Positions 8,601 through 18,435 of a stretch of 64,000 nt of DNA are shown here, piece by piece (position 1 is the first letter of the stretch; every line of letters begins with the position of its first letter). Source of the stretch: Saccharomyces uvarum (lineage: Eukaryota > Ascomycota > Saccharomycetes > Saccharomycetales > Saccharomycetaceae); the NCBI GenBank assembly GCA_947243795.1, contig OX365931.1:372001-436000 (forward strand), in the 5' to 3' direction. Made by a program: the position numbers and the translations under genes. The notes under the pieces are model-generated. The model saw only the letters and a list, made by a program, of their open reading frames with translations. It was not told where the DNA came from and made no database searches.

Positions 8601-10466
8601 TGAGGTGCTTGCGTCAGTTGAACTAGTTTCAGCGACAGAAGTGGTTGTATCAGTTGAGCTGGTGGCATCAGTTGAACTAGTTTCAGCGACAGAAGTGGTT
8701 GTATCAGTTGAGCTGGTTGGAGCAACTGAAGTGGTGGCATCAGTTGAACTAGTTTCAGCGACAGAAGTGGTTGTATCACTTGAAGCAGCTGTACGAAACT
8801 CAGCGGCTAAACTAGACGAAGCGTTTGGACCGGTTGAGGTGGTTTTAGAAACTGAAGTGGTTGAGTCAACAGAGCTGGTTACGTCGGTTAAAGTGGTTAG
8901 AGCAACTGAAGTGGTGGCATCAGTTGAACTAGTTTGAGCAACTGAAGTGCTTGCATCAGTTGAGCTGGTGGCATCAGTTGAACTAGTTTGAGCAACTGAA
9001 GTGGTGGCATCAGTTGAGCTGGTTGGAGCAACTGAAGTGGTGGCATCAGTTGAGCTGGTTGGAGCAACTGAAGTGGTGGCATCAGTTGAGCTGGTTGGAG
9101 CAACTGAAGTGGTGGCATCAGTTGAGCTGGTTGGAGCAACTGAAGTGGTGGCATCAGTTGAGCTGGTTGGAGCAACTGAAGTGGTGGCATCAGTTGAAGC
9201 AGCTGTACGAAACTCAGCGGCTAAACTAGACGAAGCATTTGGACCGGTTGAGGTGGTTTGAGAAACTGAAGTGGTTGAGTCAACAGAGCTGGTTACGTCG
9301 GTTAAAGTGGTTAGAGCAACTGAAGTGGTGGCATCAGTTGAACTAGTTTGAGCAACTGAAGTGCTTGCATCAGTTGAGCTGGTGGCATCAGTTGAACTAG
9401 TTTGAGCAACTGAAGTGGTGGCATCAGTTGAGCTGGTTGGAGCAACTGAAGTGCTTGCGTCAGTTGAGCTGGTTGGAGCAACTGAAGTGGTGGCATCAGT
9501 TGAACTAGTTTCAGCGACAGAAGTGGTGGCATCAGTTGAACTAGTTTCAGCGACAGAAGTGGTTGTATCACTTGAAGCAGCTGTACGAAACTCAGCGGCT
9601 AAACTAGACGAAGCATTTGGACCGGTTGAGGTGGTTTGAGAAACTGAAGTGGTTGAGTCAACAGAGCTAGTCAATGCGGCTGAGGTGGTTACATCACTCG
9701 AAGTGGTTGCTTCAGTACTTTGCAGCGTATATTTGCTAGAAGAATGGGTGCTTGTAGTAGAGGAGCTAGTAGTGGTAGATTTGCTTGTAGTAGAGGAGAT
9801 AGTAGTGGTAGATGTGCTTGTAGTAGAGGACGAGGCTTTGGTGCATGTACCATCTTTATTTCCCTTACATTGGTAGGTCCAATAAAACCCTGGGAAATCT
9901 GTTTGTGAGTGACCTTGGTTATCATAGTTGGTACAACCTGTCGATAAATCAAAGGTGGTGGTACCCCATTGCCAAGTTTGCCAGTATTGAGAGGCATCAC
10001 CTTGCATATATTCGAATTGAATTTGAAAATTTGGCATCCAAACAGTACATCCATCGGATGAAGGGTTAGCATAAACCTGGAAAGTAGTAGTGAAATCTGT
10101 TGGATCAGTAATCAAGTATGTGTTTTCATTCTTACCGTAAAGTTGTACGGTGCTTGAAGGACCCTTGACGCCAATAACCTTTAAGGAATATAAGTACTTC
10201 AATGGGATATCTTTGACCGCAGTGACATGAATAGTGATTTGGTAAACGTTGTCTTTGACCCAGGACACAGAAGTGACATCCAGGTCATAATGTAAAATGT
10301 TTTGTTGGCTCATATGCCAGTTGAAGTCCAAATTTGGACAACCGTTGATAGCATTATTTTCGTCTCTTTTAACGAGACCAGAAACGGGACTTTTTATGTC
10401 AGCTGCTACTGACTTTGTTAGTAAAGTCGCTAACAGTAGATAAAATGTGATTAGTAGTTTCTTCAT
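5649..10466 (-). CDS. BSC1/PRM7: Giant Flo11-type GPI-anchored wall protein (unsplit BSC1-YDL038C-PRM7 locus)
   Basis: A single uninterrupted frame of 1605 residues. Residues 1-22 are a signal peptide (MKKLLITFYLLLATLLTKSV), with a dibasic Kex2-like site at Lys33-Arg34. Residues about 38-210 form a Flo11 domain, rich in Trp and Tyr, with NGCPNLDFNWHM and NYDNQGHSQTDFPGFYW as in Flo11. Then come about 1300 residues of Ser/Thr repeats (units such as SVAPTSSTDATT), expected to be heavily O-mannosylated. The end is a hydrophobic GPI-anchor signal (KVMWLAAALPLALV). A wall adhesin or wall-modifying role is inferred from this architecture. In the S. cerevisiae reference this locus is three annotated pieces: BSC1, recovered as a stop-codon read-through gene, YDL038C, and the pheromone-regulated PRM7. 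Here no stop divides them. Repeat length probably varies between strains. Confidence 0.9.
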   Translation of the reverse strand: MKKLLITFYLLLATLLTKSVAADIKSPVSGLVKRDENNAINGCPNLDFNWHMSQQNILHYDLDVTSVSWVKDNVYQITIHVTAVKDIPLKYLYSLKVIGVKGPSSTVQLYGKNENTYLITDPTDFTTTFQVYANPSSDGCTVWMPNFQIQFEYMQGDASQYWQTWQWGTTTFDLSTGCTNYDNQGHSQTDFPGFYWTYQCKGNKDGTCTKASSSTTSTSTTTISSTTSKSTTTSSSTTSTHSSSKYTLQSTEATTSSDVTTSAALTSSVDSTTSVSQTTSTGPNASSSLAAEFRTAASSDTTTSVAETSSTDATTSVAETSSTDATTSVAPTSSTDASTSVAPTSSTDATTSVAQTSSTDATSSTDASTSVAQTSSTDATTSVALTTLTDVTSSVDSTTSVSQTTSTGPNASSSLAAEFRTAASTDATTSVAPTSSTDATTSVAPTSSTDATTSVAPTSSTDATTSVAPTSSTDATTSVAPTSSTDATTSVAQTSSTDATSSTDASTSVAQTSSTDATTSVALTTLTDVTSSVDSTTSVSKTTSTGPNASSSLAAEFRTAASSDTTTSVAETSSTDATTSVAPTSSTDTTTSVAETSSTDATSSTDTTTSVAETSSTDASTSVAQTSSTDATSSTDATTSVALTTLTDVTSSVDSTTSVSQTTSTGPNASSSLAAEFRTATSSDTTTSVAQTSSVDSTSSTDAATSVAEISSSDSTSSTDATTSTLPTTSTSSFVSSNLSTSVAPTTLISSSTSVAPTTLISSSTSVAPTTSSVASTSAAQTSSTDATNSVALTSSTDATNSVALTSPTDASTSVAPTSPTDASTSVAPTSPTDASTSVAPTSPTDASTSVAQTSSTDASTSVAPTSSTDASTSVAPSTSAAANVSSSLAGMYRTTTSIDTITSGDATNSIDSTTSIALTSSVDSTTLVAQTSSTGLVISANSTASVAPSTSVTPSTSAAANVSSSLAGMYRTTTSIDTITSGDATNSIDSTTSIALTSSVDSTTLVTQTASTGLVTSANSTASVAPSTSVTPSTSAAANVSSSLAGMYRTTTSIDTITSGDATNSIDSTTSIALTSSVDSTTLVTQTASTGLVTSANSTASVAPSTSVTPSTSAAANVSSSLAGMYRTTTSIDTTTSGDATNSIDSTTSIALTSSVDSTTLVAQTSSTGLVISANSTASVASAGPTPSIVSFASSNLNASAHQTSSAVQTSSVSLIVSADSVSSVASIRSVETTTTIHATISTDSTTSVGPFVSSNLDSSATLTSSANPDASSSLATMVGPTILTDSSGSAGPSTLVASSTSSDLIASAHTTFSAGQTTLVNLSTSIASTDSVDLTASSNPSSSVGSTSSTGKINLTKSTTEASTTSTTSTVKPNISTVKDNSETQYRSSNSASEIGATHSASYTSTISAEQSSPLTATVTVGCSSSTHPISSADLHTSIESRITTISSGSAVVHSTTLLTSDINMHSASTNSNNLGHAGTTVLGGSTLSTSLTSTATAKTQTTTSSVTNDDFEENVSAAASLESASGVSTKTESNQYSSIHLTKSFTTTTSNTVVTSKNSLTVMSTNAAKPSVTISSMMEGSANVQVVGKVMWLAAALPLALV
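6920..7850. repeat. About 3.7 copies of a 234-bp coding tandem repeat
   Basis: Three full 234-bp units start at 6978, 7212 and 7446. A fourth starting at 7680 diverges after about 170 bp, and a partial unit precedes the first. The copies are nearly identical, with a few base changes each. 234 is a multiple of 3, so each unit adds 78 residues to the wall protein and keeps frame. The near identity suggests recent amplification or gene conversion. Confidence 0.92.
7849..8130. repeat. 36-bp minisatellite, array 1, in the wall-protein gene
   Basis: About eight tandem units of 36 bp, reading gttggagcaactgaggtgct followed by a variable tgcgtcagttgggctg part. Each encodes 12 residues of Ser/Thr/Ala/Val/Pro repeat on the minus strand. 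The units differ at a few positions. Confidence 0.88.
8423..9670. repeat. Higher-order repeat block with 36-bp arrays
   Basis: A conserved segment beginning gtacgaaactcagcggct recurs at 8431, 8791, 9205 and 9583. It encodes the GPNASSSLAAEFRTA module. The spacings are 360, 414 and 378 bp, all multiples of 18 bp, so the gaps are whole numbers of half 36-bp units. Between the modules are 36-bp arrays; the one at about 8997-9190 has at least five identical units. This is nested amplification: 36-bp units inside units of 360-414 bp. Confidence 0.9.
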
Positions 10467-12095
10467 AAGTAGTGTGGATACAGATCTTCAGTGGAAAGAC
10501 CAATGGCTGAAGAAAAGTAAAAATTAATAGTTCTACATATGACATAAAAGCAAGACGAATTGCAGCTCTTATATATGAAAAAATTAAGTCTGCTCATCTG
10601 GACGCTGCCAATGCTAGAATCGGTGCAGCGAAATTGCTTCTTTGGAGGCTATCGGGCTCCGTAAGCACAGAATCGAAGTGCATTAATTTCCTTTTCATGC
10701 CTAGTCGTCCTTGGCAGTGAAAATATAAAAAAAAACTACCATGTGAATGCTGATCAAGTCTCCCCTCTGCCGGTTTCTTGGCTGCCTTGCCGCGCCTGTA
10801 GGCACGGAAAAAGAAAAGAGCGTAAACTCTCTTTTTTGACATGACCAAAAAAAAAAGATAAAGTTTGGCAGAGCCCTGAACAAGCCCCGCGAGCAGAAAA
10901 AGAAAAGAAAGTACCATATTTTGGGTGAAATTGCCAAAACAGTCAGCAAACAAAGAAATCCCACTACAAACAGTCACCGAGACCACACAAGAGTTTAGCA
11001 AACATTAACAAACTCGCGCAAGTTTTGTTTCAAAATCGCTCTCCAGTCCGATCGTTTAGTTTCAAGGAGTGTAGAAACACAGTCTCCGGAATAGAATATA
11101 CACACCTGTAACAGGGAAATTATCATTTGTCCTTTGGCCAAACGAAGAATTGGATCCTTTTCTTCCACCTTAGTGGGAAAAGAGCATCGAAGCACGAGTG
11201 GACGATGCTTATGTAAGCCCGCAAATAAGCGATATAATCTAATCCCAAACAGGACTGGGCTATCAGAAAGAGGAGGAAAAGAAGATGACACCACTCTACA
11301 CCCCAGAAACGAGGCGCGTTAGCTCTTAAGTCCGACTTAAACTTAAGTTTTGTGTAAACGAAACTTGAAAAAAAGCTTTTGCAGTGCTTTTTTCCTTCCG
11401 CCCGAACCGCTTGGTAAGCGGTAGTAGCACCGCCTCGTACTTCGCAAAATGACATCTGTCAGTCACTTAAGGTTTTTTTGCTTTTCGGTTATTGAGTAAA
11501 CATTAAGGTTTTCTCAGAGGCGCGCGCTTACAGTGCAGTCTACTACCGTGGAAAAATTTTCTTCGATAGGAAGAAAAGAAGAGTTGTTCGGAGGGAGAAG
11601 AAAAATAAACAAAAGAGAAGAAAAAAAACGACATCACCCAACTGACCGCTCCGCCAGAATATCTGAAGGCGGCGAAAAAGGATTTCCTATAAGAGTAATC
11701 GGTGACATCAGCGGGCCGCGATCGATGGCTCTAAACTTTAAGATAGTTTTATCGCCTCCGCAAGAAATAAAAAAGAAAAGTTGGCCAAATAGAAAGTTTA
11801 AAAAGTTTTTCATGCGTAAAAATGATTAGAGTTGAGTGTTCTTGCAACTAGTTCTCCTCTATTTTGGCCTTCAAAAAACGTTATCTTCGGAATGATGGTG
11901 GTTTTAGTGGAGAAAGAAAGAAAAAGAAAAGAAAAAGAAAGGTAAAATTGATCATGCTTCACATCTCATTGTCTTGTTCACCTTAAAATTTTAAGTTTTT
12001 GATAATTATGTTTGTATAGTGATATTGTTTTATTTATTGTTTGTTTTTTTGAAAGAACGACGAGTAACCGGTAGGATCGAGGGACTGTCCATTTT
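10467..12095. other. 1.6-kb upstream region of the Flo11-like gene
   Basis: The longest gene-free stretch here, between the wall-protein start and the PUS9 stop. It has several A-rich and purine-rich tracts (10845-10860, 11570-11640, 11910-11945). One TGTTTCA at 11026-11032 is the reverse complement of the pheromone response element TGAAACA, and one GGAATG near 11890 resembles a Tec1 site. Single short motifs like these are weak evidence. The open frames here are short and have no recognisable domain. The length is like the unusually long FLO11 promoter. Confidence 0.5.
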
Positions 12096-13505
12096 TCATG
12101 TTGCTTTTCCCGGAAGCGAGGCTATTTGGGCCCATTCTGGATACTCAGTTTTGTAGCACCATTTTTTCTTTCCACTTTCTTCTTCGGTCTCGGTTGATTC
12201 GTATAGGTATGCATGTAACCAAAGATCAAGATCATTAGGACCGGGATCAGTATACAAATCAGATTCGCAAACGGTGCATTTTTCTTGCCTTAATACTTCA
12301 CCGTTAGCGGAATTGTTATGATACCAACTTTTGGCTGGTCTGGTTTTTCCTATTTCATTCAGTCTCGCGATAACTGTACCGAAGTCTATTTCTCCATTTT
12401 TGCCTAGATTGCTACTCCACACTTCATCATTCGAATAAATAGGATCGTTCGCAATCGAATGTCCTAAGTATTGTAGATGAACCCTGATTTGGTGTGATCG
12501 TCCAGTAAGAGGTTTGCACCTTACAATACTTGTCTTTCCATCGTAGCTTATTCTGTTGAAAACGGTCTTCGCGTGCTTGGCGCCTTCATCATCCATTTGG
12601 CACACCGCGTTAAGAGCAAGTCTCGGCTCAATTAATCGTAATGGTTTCTCAACGACTACTTCTGTCTCTGGAAATTCGCCAATTACCCTGGCCACATACT
12701 CTTTGCTAACTTCTCGAGCTTTCAACTGATCACCAATCTCATCAGCTCCCTTCGGCGTTTTCGCCAAAAACATTAACCCGCTTGTGAGTCTATCCAATCT
12801 ATTACACGGGTTCACTGCAAAACCCAAATTTTTTTCCAACATCTTCGTAATCGTATTAAACCGATAACGGCCAGTTGGGTGGACAGGTATACCGCTTGGC
12901 TTGTCAATAACTAAGATGTCATCGTCTTCGAAGACAGTTTTTATGGGCCTTGAAGTGACTGGGGGCTCATGCCTATGCACTTGGTGTGTGATGAGGTCTC
13001 CGTTTTTAATTATGCTGGACAAGCCCGCGGCCTGATCATTCAAATAAACGCTGCCGCTAGCAATTGTTTTTATATAGTATTCAGGTTCGCGATCTCGAAA
13101 TTCGGAGGTGAAAACGTCAATCAGCTTTTTATTTCTCCAGCGTTCTTTACAAAAGGTCTTGTATGTAAAATAATATGGCTTGATTTTCCTTAGGGGCCCT
13201 TCGATATCAACTTCATATTCTGGATCGATTTGTCTGTGCTTAGGCTTCTTATTCCCTGTTTCCCGCGATTGGAATCTGGATTTATCAGTTGAATTTGACA
13301 GTTTGCTTAACTTAGTTCTCTTGATTTTCTTCTTTTGTTGAATTCCCCTCTCTCGTTCGACTTCATTTTGCAAATGCTTATTGAATTCATCCGATGTTGC
13401 TCTTGATTCCGAAGAAAGATTTGCTGCTAACGCGCTTCTTTTAAGATTTTGAGACATAATAGTTGGCACTCTAAAAAAGTTGTTCAAATTGTTATTTCTT
13501 AGCAT
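12096..13505 (-). CDS. PUS9: Pus9, mitochondrial tRNA pseudouridine synthase
   Basis: 469 residues from the ATG at 13505 (462 in S. cerevisiae). Pus9 converts uridine 32 of mitochondrial tRNAs to pseudouridine; its paralogue Rib2/Pus8 does this in the cytosol. It is an RluA-type synthase. An S4-like RNA-binding segment lies at about residues 115-165. The catalytic block [15 protein letters not shown] is near 235 and carries the active-site Asp. [19 protein letters not shown] follows near 330. The N-terminus [20 protein letters not shown] is basic and free of acidic residues, as expected of a mitochondrial presequence. The frame stays open upstream for 22 codons, but only to a GTG, so I chose the ATG. 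A second Met at residue 17 could start a shorter form. Confidence 0.93.
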   Translation of the reverse strand: MLRNNNLNNFFRVPTIMSQNLKRSALAANLSSESRATSDEFNKHLQNEVERERGIQQKKKIKRTKLSKLSNSTDKSRFQSRETGNKKPKHRQIDPEYEVDIEGPLRKIKPYYFTYKTFCKERWRNKKLIDVFTSEFRDREPEYYIKTIASGSVYLNDQAAGLSSIIKNGDLITHQVHRHEPPVTSRPIKTVFEDDDILVIDKPSGIPVHPTGRYRFNTITKMLEKNLGFAVNPCNRLDRLTSGLMFLAKTPKGADEIGDQLKAREVSKEYVARVIGEFPETEVVVEKPLRLIEPRLALNAVCQMDDEGAKHAKTVFNRISYDGKTSIVRCKPLTGRSHQIRVHLQYLGHSIANDPIYSNDEVWSSNLGKNGEIDFGTVIARLNEIGKTRPAKSWYHNNSANGEVLRQEKCTVCESDLYTDPGPNDLDLWLHAYLYESTETEEESGKKKWCYKTEYPEWAQIASLPGKAT

Positions 13506-13801
13506 GAGATAGATGCCCGCTCCATTATTTGAGGATTTGTCTATTATTTTACATTTTTTAAAAAAGTTCACATTATTTCGCTCATTAAGTTCTTCAATTT
13601 TTCAATGAATGGTTTGTCGTGCGAAAAAAAAGAAAAAGGAACTAAATCATCACAAATTATATTGTTGACTAAATTTGATCCATAATGCAACATACTATAT
13701 ATTATATGTAGAGGATAAACAAAGGCTATTTATGCTAGGTTCCCGTTCTCGTATTTTGCCTTTTCTGTTTATATTCTTGATAGTTAGGGGATGTCATATT
13801 T

Positions 13802-15053
13802 TCACGGTCCATTTTTCAAGAAAGCTATCAAGTCCATGCTATTGCTGTCACTATCATTCTTTAAATCATTTTCTGAAGGAGTAACATCGGGGACGGGAAG
13901 TTTGGTAGAGTAGTTTTTAAAGGTAGCTGCCTTCTGACAATGTAGATCTTTCTTTACTTGAGTAATATTTTTATCGTCGTTTGTGCCAACATTGTTTAAA
14001 AAGTAGCTTGATTTAAAAATGCTATCATTTGAAGTATCTTGCGGTTGGTTTGTAATTTTGTTTTTGTTTAGTGCAAATTCCAACCCAGGTAGGGAGAAAC
14101 GGTCGTGATTGTATTGAATTTTTAACAACCTGTCTAGTTCATCAAGGTCTATACCACCAAGCATCGGAATATGATGAATTAACCGCCAAAATAGGGGCAC
14201 CTCAACCTCTTCAGCCTTTATAGTATTTAGCATGGTCTGTACTTCAAGTGAGTTTGTTTGAAGAGATCGATCACTGCCGTTTGTTTTGGTCTCGTCTAAT
14301 TCTGTGCGTTTCTTATCGCTTGATTCCTTGGCTGAATAATAGTTTTCCCAATATTCAAAGTCATCACAGTTATCGTAAAAATCAAAGTGAAATTTTAACT
14401 CAAATAATTGTTTAAAAAAGCGTTCAATAAACCACATAACACGCTTTGTAGTACTTGTAGAATATCTCCAACACTTTCTTTTCTTCCATTTTCCACGGTA
14501 ATACCAACCTCTTTTACCCCAGTTACTATAGCAAAGGTCCAAAATTTCCTTTTCGCCAAGCTCGCCCTTTAAAACAAATTTTTCAGTAAGGAATTTTGAT
14601 TCCGTTTTGGCCCATGAATAGTTCCAAGGTTTTTCTTTGAACAGATAGACAATAACGTCGACGAGACAGCTTAACGGTCTCACAATAGTATCAATGTATG
14701 TCACCCACATAGTGGGTCCATATTTTATTTCATGGCTGTATTGCAACGCATCGGCGATGATGGGGAAAAGCCAAATCGCAATATATGATAGTGGATAAAT
14801 GAATATGGCTCTCAAATTCTTCTGAATTTGTGACCTACGTTTTTTCATATCTTTATATGTTTGAGCTTGAAAGTGTCGTTGTACATCAGTAACCTTTAAA
14901 TTGTCATCCCTGGTTGTATCGCCAACACTATTCTGCGAAGATTCTTGATTTCGGATAAATGCTTTATTAGAGGCTGGAGGAATATTATTGGTTGGACCAT
15001 TATTATTATTAATATTATTATTGTTTTTGTTATTATCATTATTATTATTATTA

Positions 15054-15094
<41 letters not shown>

Positions 15095-15114
15095 GTTGTT
15101 ATTATTATTATTAT

Positions 15115-15156
<42 letters not shown>

Positions 15157-16600
15157 AGTAATCGTGATCATCATTATGATCAAATTCTTCGAGGTGGGAT
15201 GTCAAGGAATTCAAGCAAGAAAAAGTCTGGTGTCCCAGCATTGAACTCTTCCTTGTATCCAATCTTCCGTTTTCCACTCTAAAAGCTACATTATGCTCCT
15301 TTTGTTCGGTCTTAAAACCTAGAGGATTTAGTGATATGTCATTATTACAGTCAAACGGATCATTTTTCTCCAAATCTTGATTTGGAGGCGTTAGAGGCCC
15401 AGATTTATTAGCCGGCTTGGTAGTGTTATAATCAAGCAACCGTACTCCACCATTAATTGTGTCGTTTTCATTGCATCCTGTATATGTCTTATTGAATATT
15501 GTAGGTAGTTCATGGGAGCTTTTGCCGAGATTAAAAGTGCCACTACTACTTGAATCATCTGTTGTTTCCTCACCTGGGTCTACTAGAGATATGGTGAGAA
15601 AATTTCTCAGGTTCCTTAAAACACGTAACAATGGTGCTTCAAAATAAGTTTTAAAATACCATTTAGCTTTCCCCATATGGCCCAAACTTAGCAAAGTTCT
15701 TTTTTCTTTTTCTTTTTCTTCCTCTTGTTGTGAATTATGATTGAAATCTCCAATTTGTTTTTTGATTCTTTTACTTTCACTGGTAACAAAAATATAAATA
15801 CTGAGGTAGATGACGAAAATAAATACAATAATAAAGTACCTGGGACCCCAACTCAGTACGATCTTATACCAAAACGGTTTGGGTGGTAAATAGCACCATG
15901 CACTCCAAGGCTTGTAACCACCTTGTCTAGGAGAATCAGGGAAATTATAGTTATTATTGTCCAACACAACGGTAGTGTCAGAATCATCATTGAGTTTATC
16001 ATAATTGATAAAGGCTAAGCTCGCTAAAATGGCCGGTATTAAAGCAGTGATAGGCCAGATGTAAGATCTTTTCTTGTATAGTCCGCCTTCCATATTGCCG
16101 GAACTTCTATTACGCCATTTCCAGCTAGGTTTGAATATTAGCACGGCAAAATGAATGGCGAAAATCATTATGGCCATATCTGCACCCTCAATAGCAAAGG
16201 CAGTAAACCAACCCAGTATGTTAAAAAATGGGGGCTTTGCATACACTCTGTTATTAATCAGAATAATCATAGGATAAATCATCAGGATGAAGGCTTTGAG
16301 AAAGTCACAAATTATCAAAAACGAAATAAGATCATGTCGAAAGACCTTCCTCCTCTTATCCATCTTGGAAAGAAAGAACATTCCAAAGCACCCGGCAAGG
16401 AGCGACACGCCGGAGGCAGTTATAGCCATTATTCTTAACTGTAATAGTTGTGGGGCTGTGAAGGTGGATGTCATTCCTGGTAGCCCCAGTAGTTGGTTGA
16501 CGGTGGTAGTATTGATTTGTCGGAGAACATTTGTCTTTTCTTCTGGTAAGGACGACCTTATCGATGTGTTAAAATTCAGGGATGATCCCTCGATTATCAT
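13802..16600 (-). CDS. GPR1: Gpr1, plasma-membrane glucose/sucrose-sensing receptor
   Basis: 932 residues (961 in S. cerevisiae). Gpr1 is a G-protein-coupled receptor that acts through the G-alpha protein Gpa2 to raise cAMP when glucose appears, and it also promotes filamentous growth. Transmembrane segments cluster at about residues 55-300, then after a long third cytoplasmic loop (about 300-610), with the last two helices near 620-680. The loop holds an asparagine tract at about 480-540 encoded by AAT/AAC repeats. The conserved Gpa2-interacting C-terminal region (about 680-870) includes KRGWYYRGKWKKRKCW and DDFEYWENYYSAKE. It ends MDLIAFLKNGP, close to the S. cerevisiae end. The ATG at 16600 gives MIIEGSS, agreeing with the known MITEG start. 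Confidence 0.96.
15000..15158. repeat. Trinucleotide repeat encoding poly-Asn in GPR1
   Basis: A nearly continuous (ATT)n then (GTT)n run, read as Asn codons AAT and AAC on the minus strand, broken by a few Asp, Lys and Ile codons. Such tracts vary in length between strains. This difference probably accounts for part of the 29-residue length gap from S. cerevisiae Gpr1. Confidence 0.93.
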
Positions 16601-17145
16601 TTTTCGGAAGAAACACTTGGCTCTATTTCTTTGTTCGTCACCCGTTTGCTTGCTTGTTTGCTTGTAGTTGTTTGGTATCGCCGTGTTTTGCTGTCTTCTT
16701 ATGACTGCACGCTCACTTTGCTGATATTATGCCAGAGATTGGGAAGCCACGAAAAAGTACAACGGGAGCAGATGAGGGCGTATGTCTGTACTAAGTGTTC
16801 TTTCCACGAAGAAATGACAATAAATATTTTAAACTCGTCTGAGTATGTTAGTTCTAGAAATGTATATTACGGTATCTTTCCTTTCAATCAAACAATAGGT
16901 TCAGCTAATTTCGGAAAGAGTGACGATATTCAATACTAAAAAAGAATGTAATTAAAAAAAAAAAAAAAATAACAATAAATTCATTACTAAGGCGTGGGGC
17001 CATAAATAGAGGCCTCGTATATACAGAAGGTTCGTTATAAAAATGTTGGTCACTATATGCGACTGTCGTTGTTGAACAGAGATGGTCTTATTTAGTGAGC
17101 AACGTTAATGATTGGAATAGGCTTACAAAGTATGTCACGGGAGGG
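16601..17145. other. GPR1 promoter and SLM3 3' flank
   Basis: 545 bases. An A15 run lies at about 16954-16968. Short open frames on the plus strand are not supported by any recognisable protein. No RNA gene seen. Confidence 0.55.
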
Positions 17146-18435
17146 TTACTCCTGCTGTTCGATCAGGTGTGGTGTGTGGGTGTCAGAGTATTCCACACAG
17201 GATATGGGCCCACTTCCAAGAACCCTATCGCCAATATAGAGACAGCAGGATTGTCCTGGGGCCACAGCACGTTGTTCCGAGGCTAGTTCTATTGTTAGGT
17301 CGAGGGCCTCTGCGTTGCCCGTAGCAGGGCCGTGTAGCGTGCACGATTTGATCTGGATCGGGTCTTGTAGTGACCGGAATTGCAATGTCAGGGCACTTAT
17401 ATCCTGCAGAGCCTTGATGGTGTCCTCCTTGGAACACATGGACGCAAAGCTTTTTATCCGGATGGTATCCTTGTATAACGCAGCATTGTCTCCTCCGCGA
17501 ACTATCACGATTTCGTTGGTTCCCTTCAGCTTTTCACTGACAAACCAGGATCCCTGGTAGTTTGGGTCACCTTGCGGCATGGATAGGCCGACTTTCTGCC
17601 CTATTGTGTACGACCACAGCCCATCGTGTTTGCCCCACGGTGTTTTGGTCCGGGATTCTGGATCAATGGTTATTATACTTCCCGGTGAACTGGGCAGGTA
17701 ATGCTTGAGGAAATTCTTGAATTTCCCATGCTGTGAATTATTAACGAAGCAAATCCCCTGTGAGTCTGGTTTCGCTGCCGTGGGGAGGCCCACGTATTTT
17801 GCTAGATCTCGCACTTCAGGTTTGGTCAGATGGCCAATGGGTAGCAACAACGACGATAAAACTGCGGGGTCGATCTGGGAGAGGTAATAGCTTTGATCCT
17901 TGGGCCTGTAAACACTTCTTAGTAAATGGAATGATTGTCTACTTCCCACTTCTTGCATGACTCTGGCATAGTGACCCGTAACAAGCCAGTAGTTATCAAT
18001 GCCATACTTCTCATCCAGATACTCTCTTAGCTTACCAAACTTCACGAACTTGTTGCACCCGATATCTGGATTGGGCGTCGATCCTTCACTATAGCCTCTT
18101 AGCATTGGTTCAAACACGTCAATCCAATAGTCTTGCTCGAAGTTGACCTTGTCTACTGAAATGCCTAAATGTTCAGCCACACGGTTTACGTCTTTCCAGT
18201 CTTTCTCGTAGCACGGTTCCTTCCCAGGATCATCCAGAGATTGCGATTCCGACCAGTTCTGCATGTAAATTCCTCGAGTGTTCGGAAACTCCCCTGCAAA
18301 TAATGCAGCCGCTACGGAAGAATCCACTCCAGATGACATTGCCACTATGACGTTATCAAACTTGGCCGGCAGTCGCTGCGGTTTGTACGGCACAGCACCT
18401 CTTCGTGCCAGTAAGCCCAGGTATCTCGCTAGCAT
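17146..18435 (-). CDS. SLM3: Slm3/Mto2, mitochondrial tRNA 2-thiouridylase (MnmA family)
   Basis: 429 residues from the ATG at 18435 (about 417 in S. cerevisiae). It adds sulphur to C2 of the wobble uridine in mitochondrial tRNAs for Lys, Glu and Gln. The ATP PP-loop is AMSSGVDSSVAA at residues 32-43. The family catalytic cysteines are in TPNPDIGCNKFVKFG (near 125) and SQGICFVNN (near 230). The MnmA-type GIYMQNWSE follows the PP-loop. The Arg-rich, acid-poor first 27 residues look like a mitochondrial presequence. The frame continues ten codons upstream to a TTG, but an in-frame stop lies just beyond, and the ATG fits the known start MLARYL. It shares a divergent promoter with DBP10. Confidence 0.94.
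   Translation of the reverse strand: MLARYLGLLARRGAVPYKPQRLPAKFDNVIVAMSSGVDSSVAAALFAGEFPNTRGIYMQNWSESQSLDDPGKEPCYEKDWKDVNRVAEHLGISVDKVNFEQDYWIDVFEPMLRGYSEGSTPNPDIGCNKFVKFGKLREYLDEKYGIDNYWLVTGHYARVMQEVGSRQSFHLLRSVYRPKDQSYYLSQIDPAVLSSLLLPIGHLTKPEVRDLAKYVGLPTAAKPDSQGICFVNNSQHGKFKNFLKHYLPSSPGSIITIDPESRTKTPWGKHDGLWSYTIGQKVGLSMPQGDPNYQGSWFVSEKLKGTNEIVIVRGGDNAALYKDTIRIKSFASMCSKEDTIKALQDISALTLQFRSLQDPIQIKSCTLHGPATGNAEALDLTIELASEQRAVAPGQSCCLYIGDRVLGSGPISCVEYSDTHTPHLIEQQE

Noticed and set aside
6292-9876. Many long open frames on both strands inside the wall-protein gene
   Set aside because: Repeats with a period that is a multiple of three keep several other frames open. The products are artificial low-complexity strings; only the 1605-residue frame has a signal peptide, domain and GPI signal.
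13506-13571. Non-ATG N-terminal extension of Pus9 (GTG)
   Set aside because: Non-AUG starts for mitochondrial forms exist in yeast, but the ATG at 13505 already begins with a presequence-like N-terminus.
14896-15244. Poly-Ile and poly-Thr frames near 15100
   Set aside because: Other-frame readings of the AAT/AAC repeat in GPR1.
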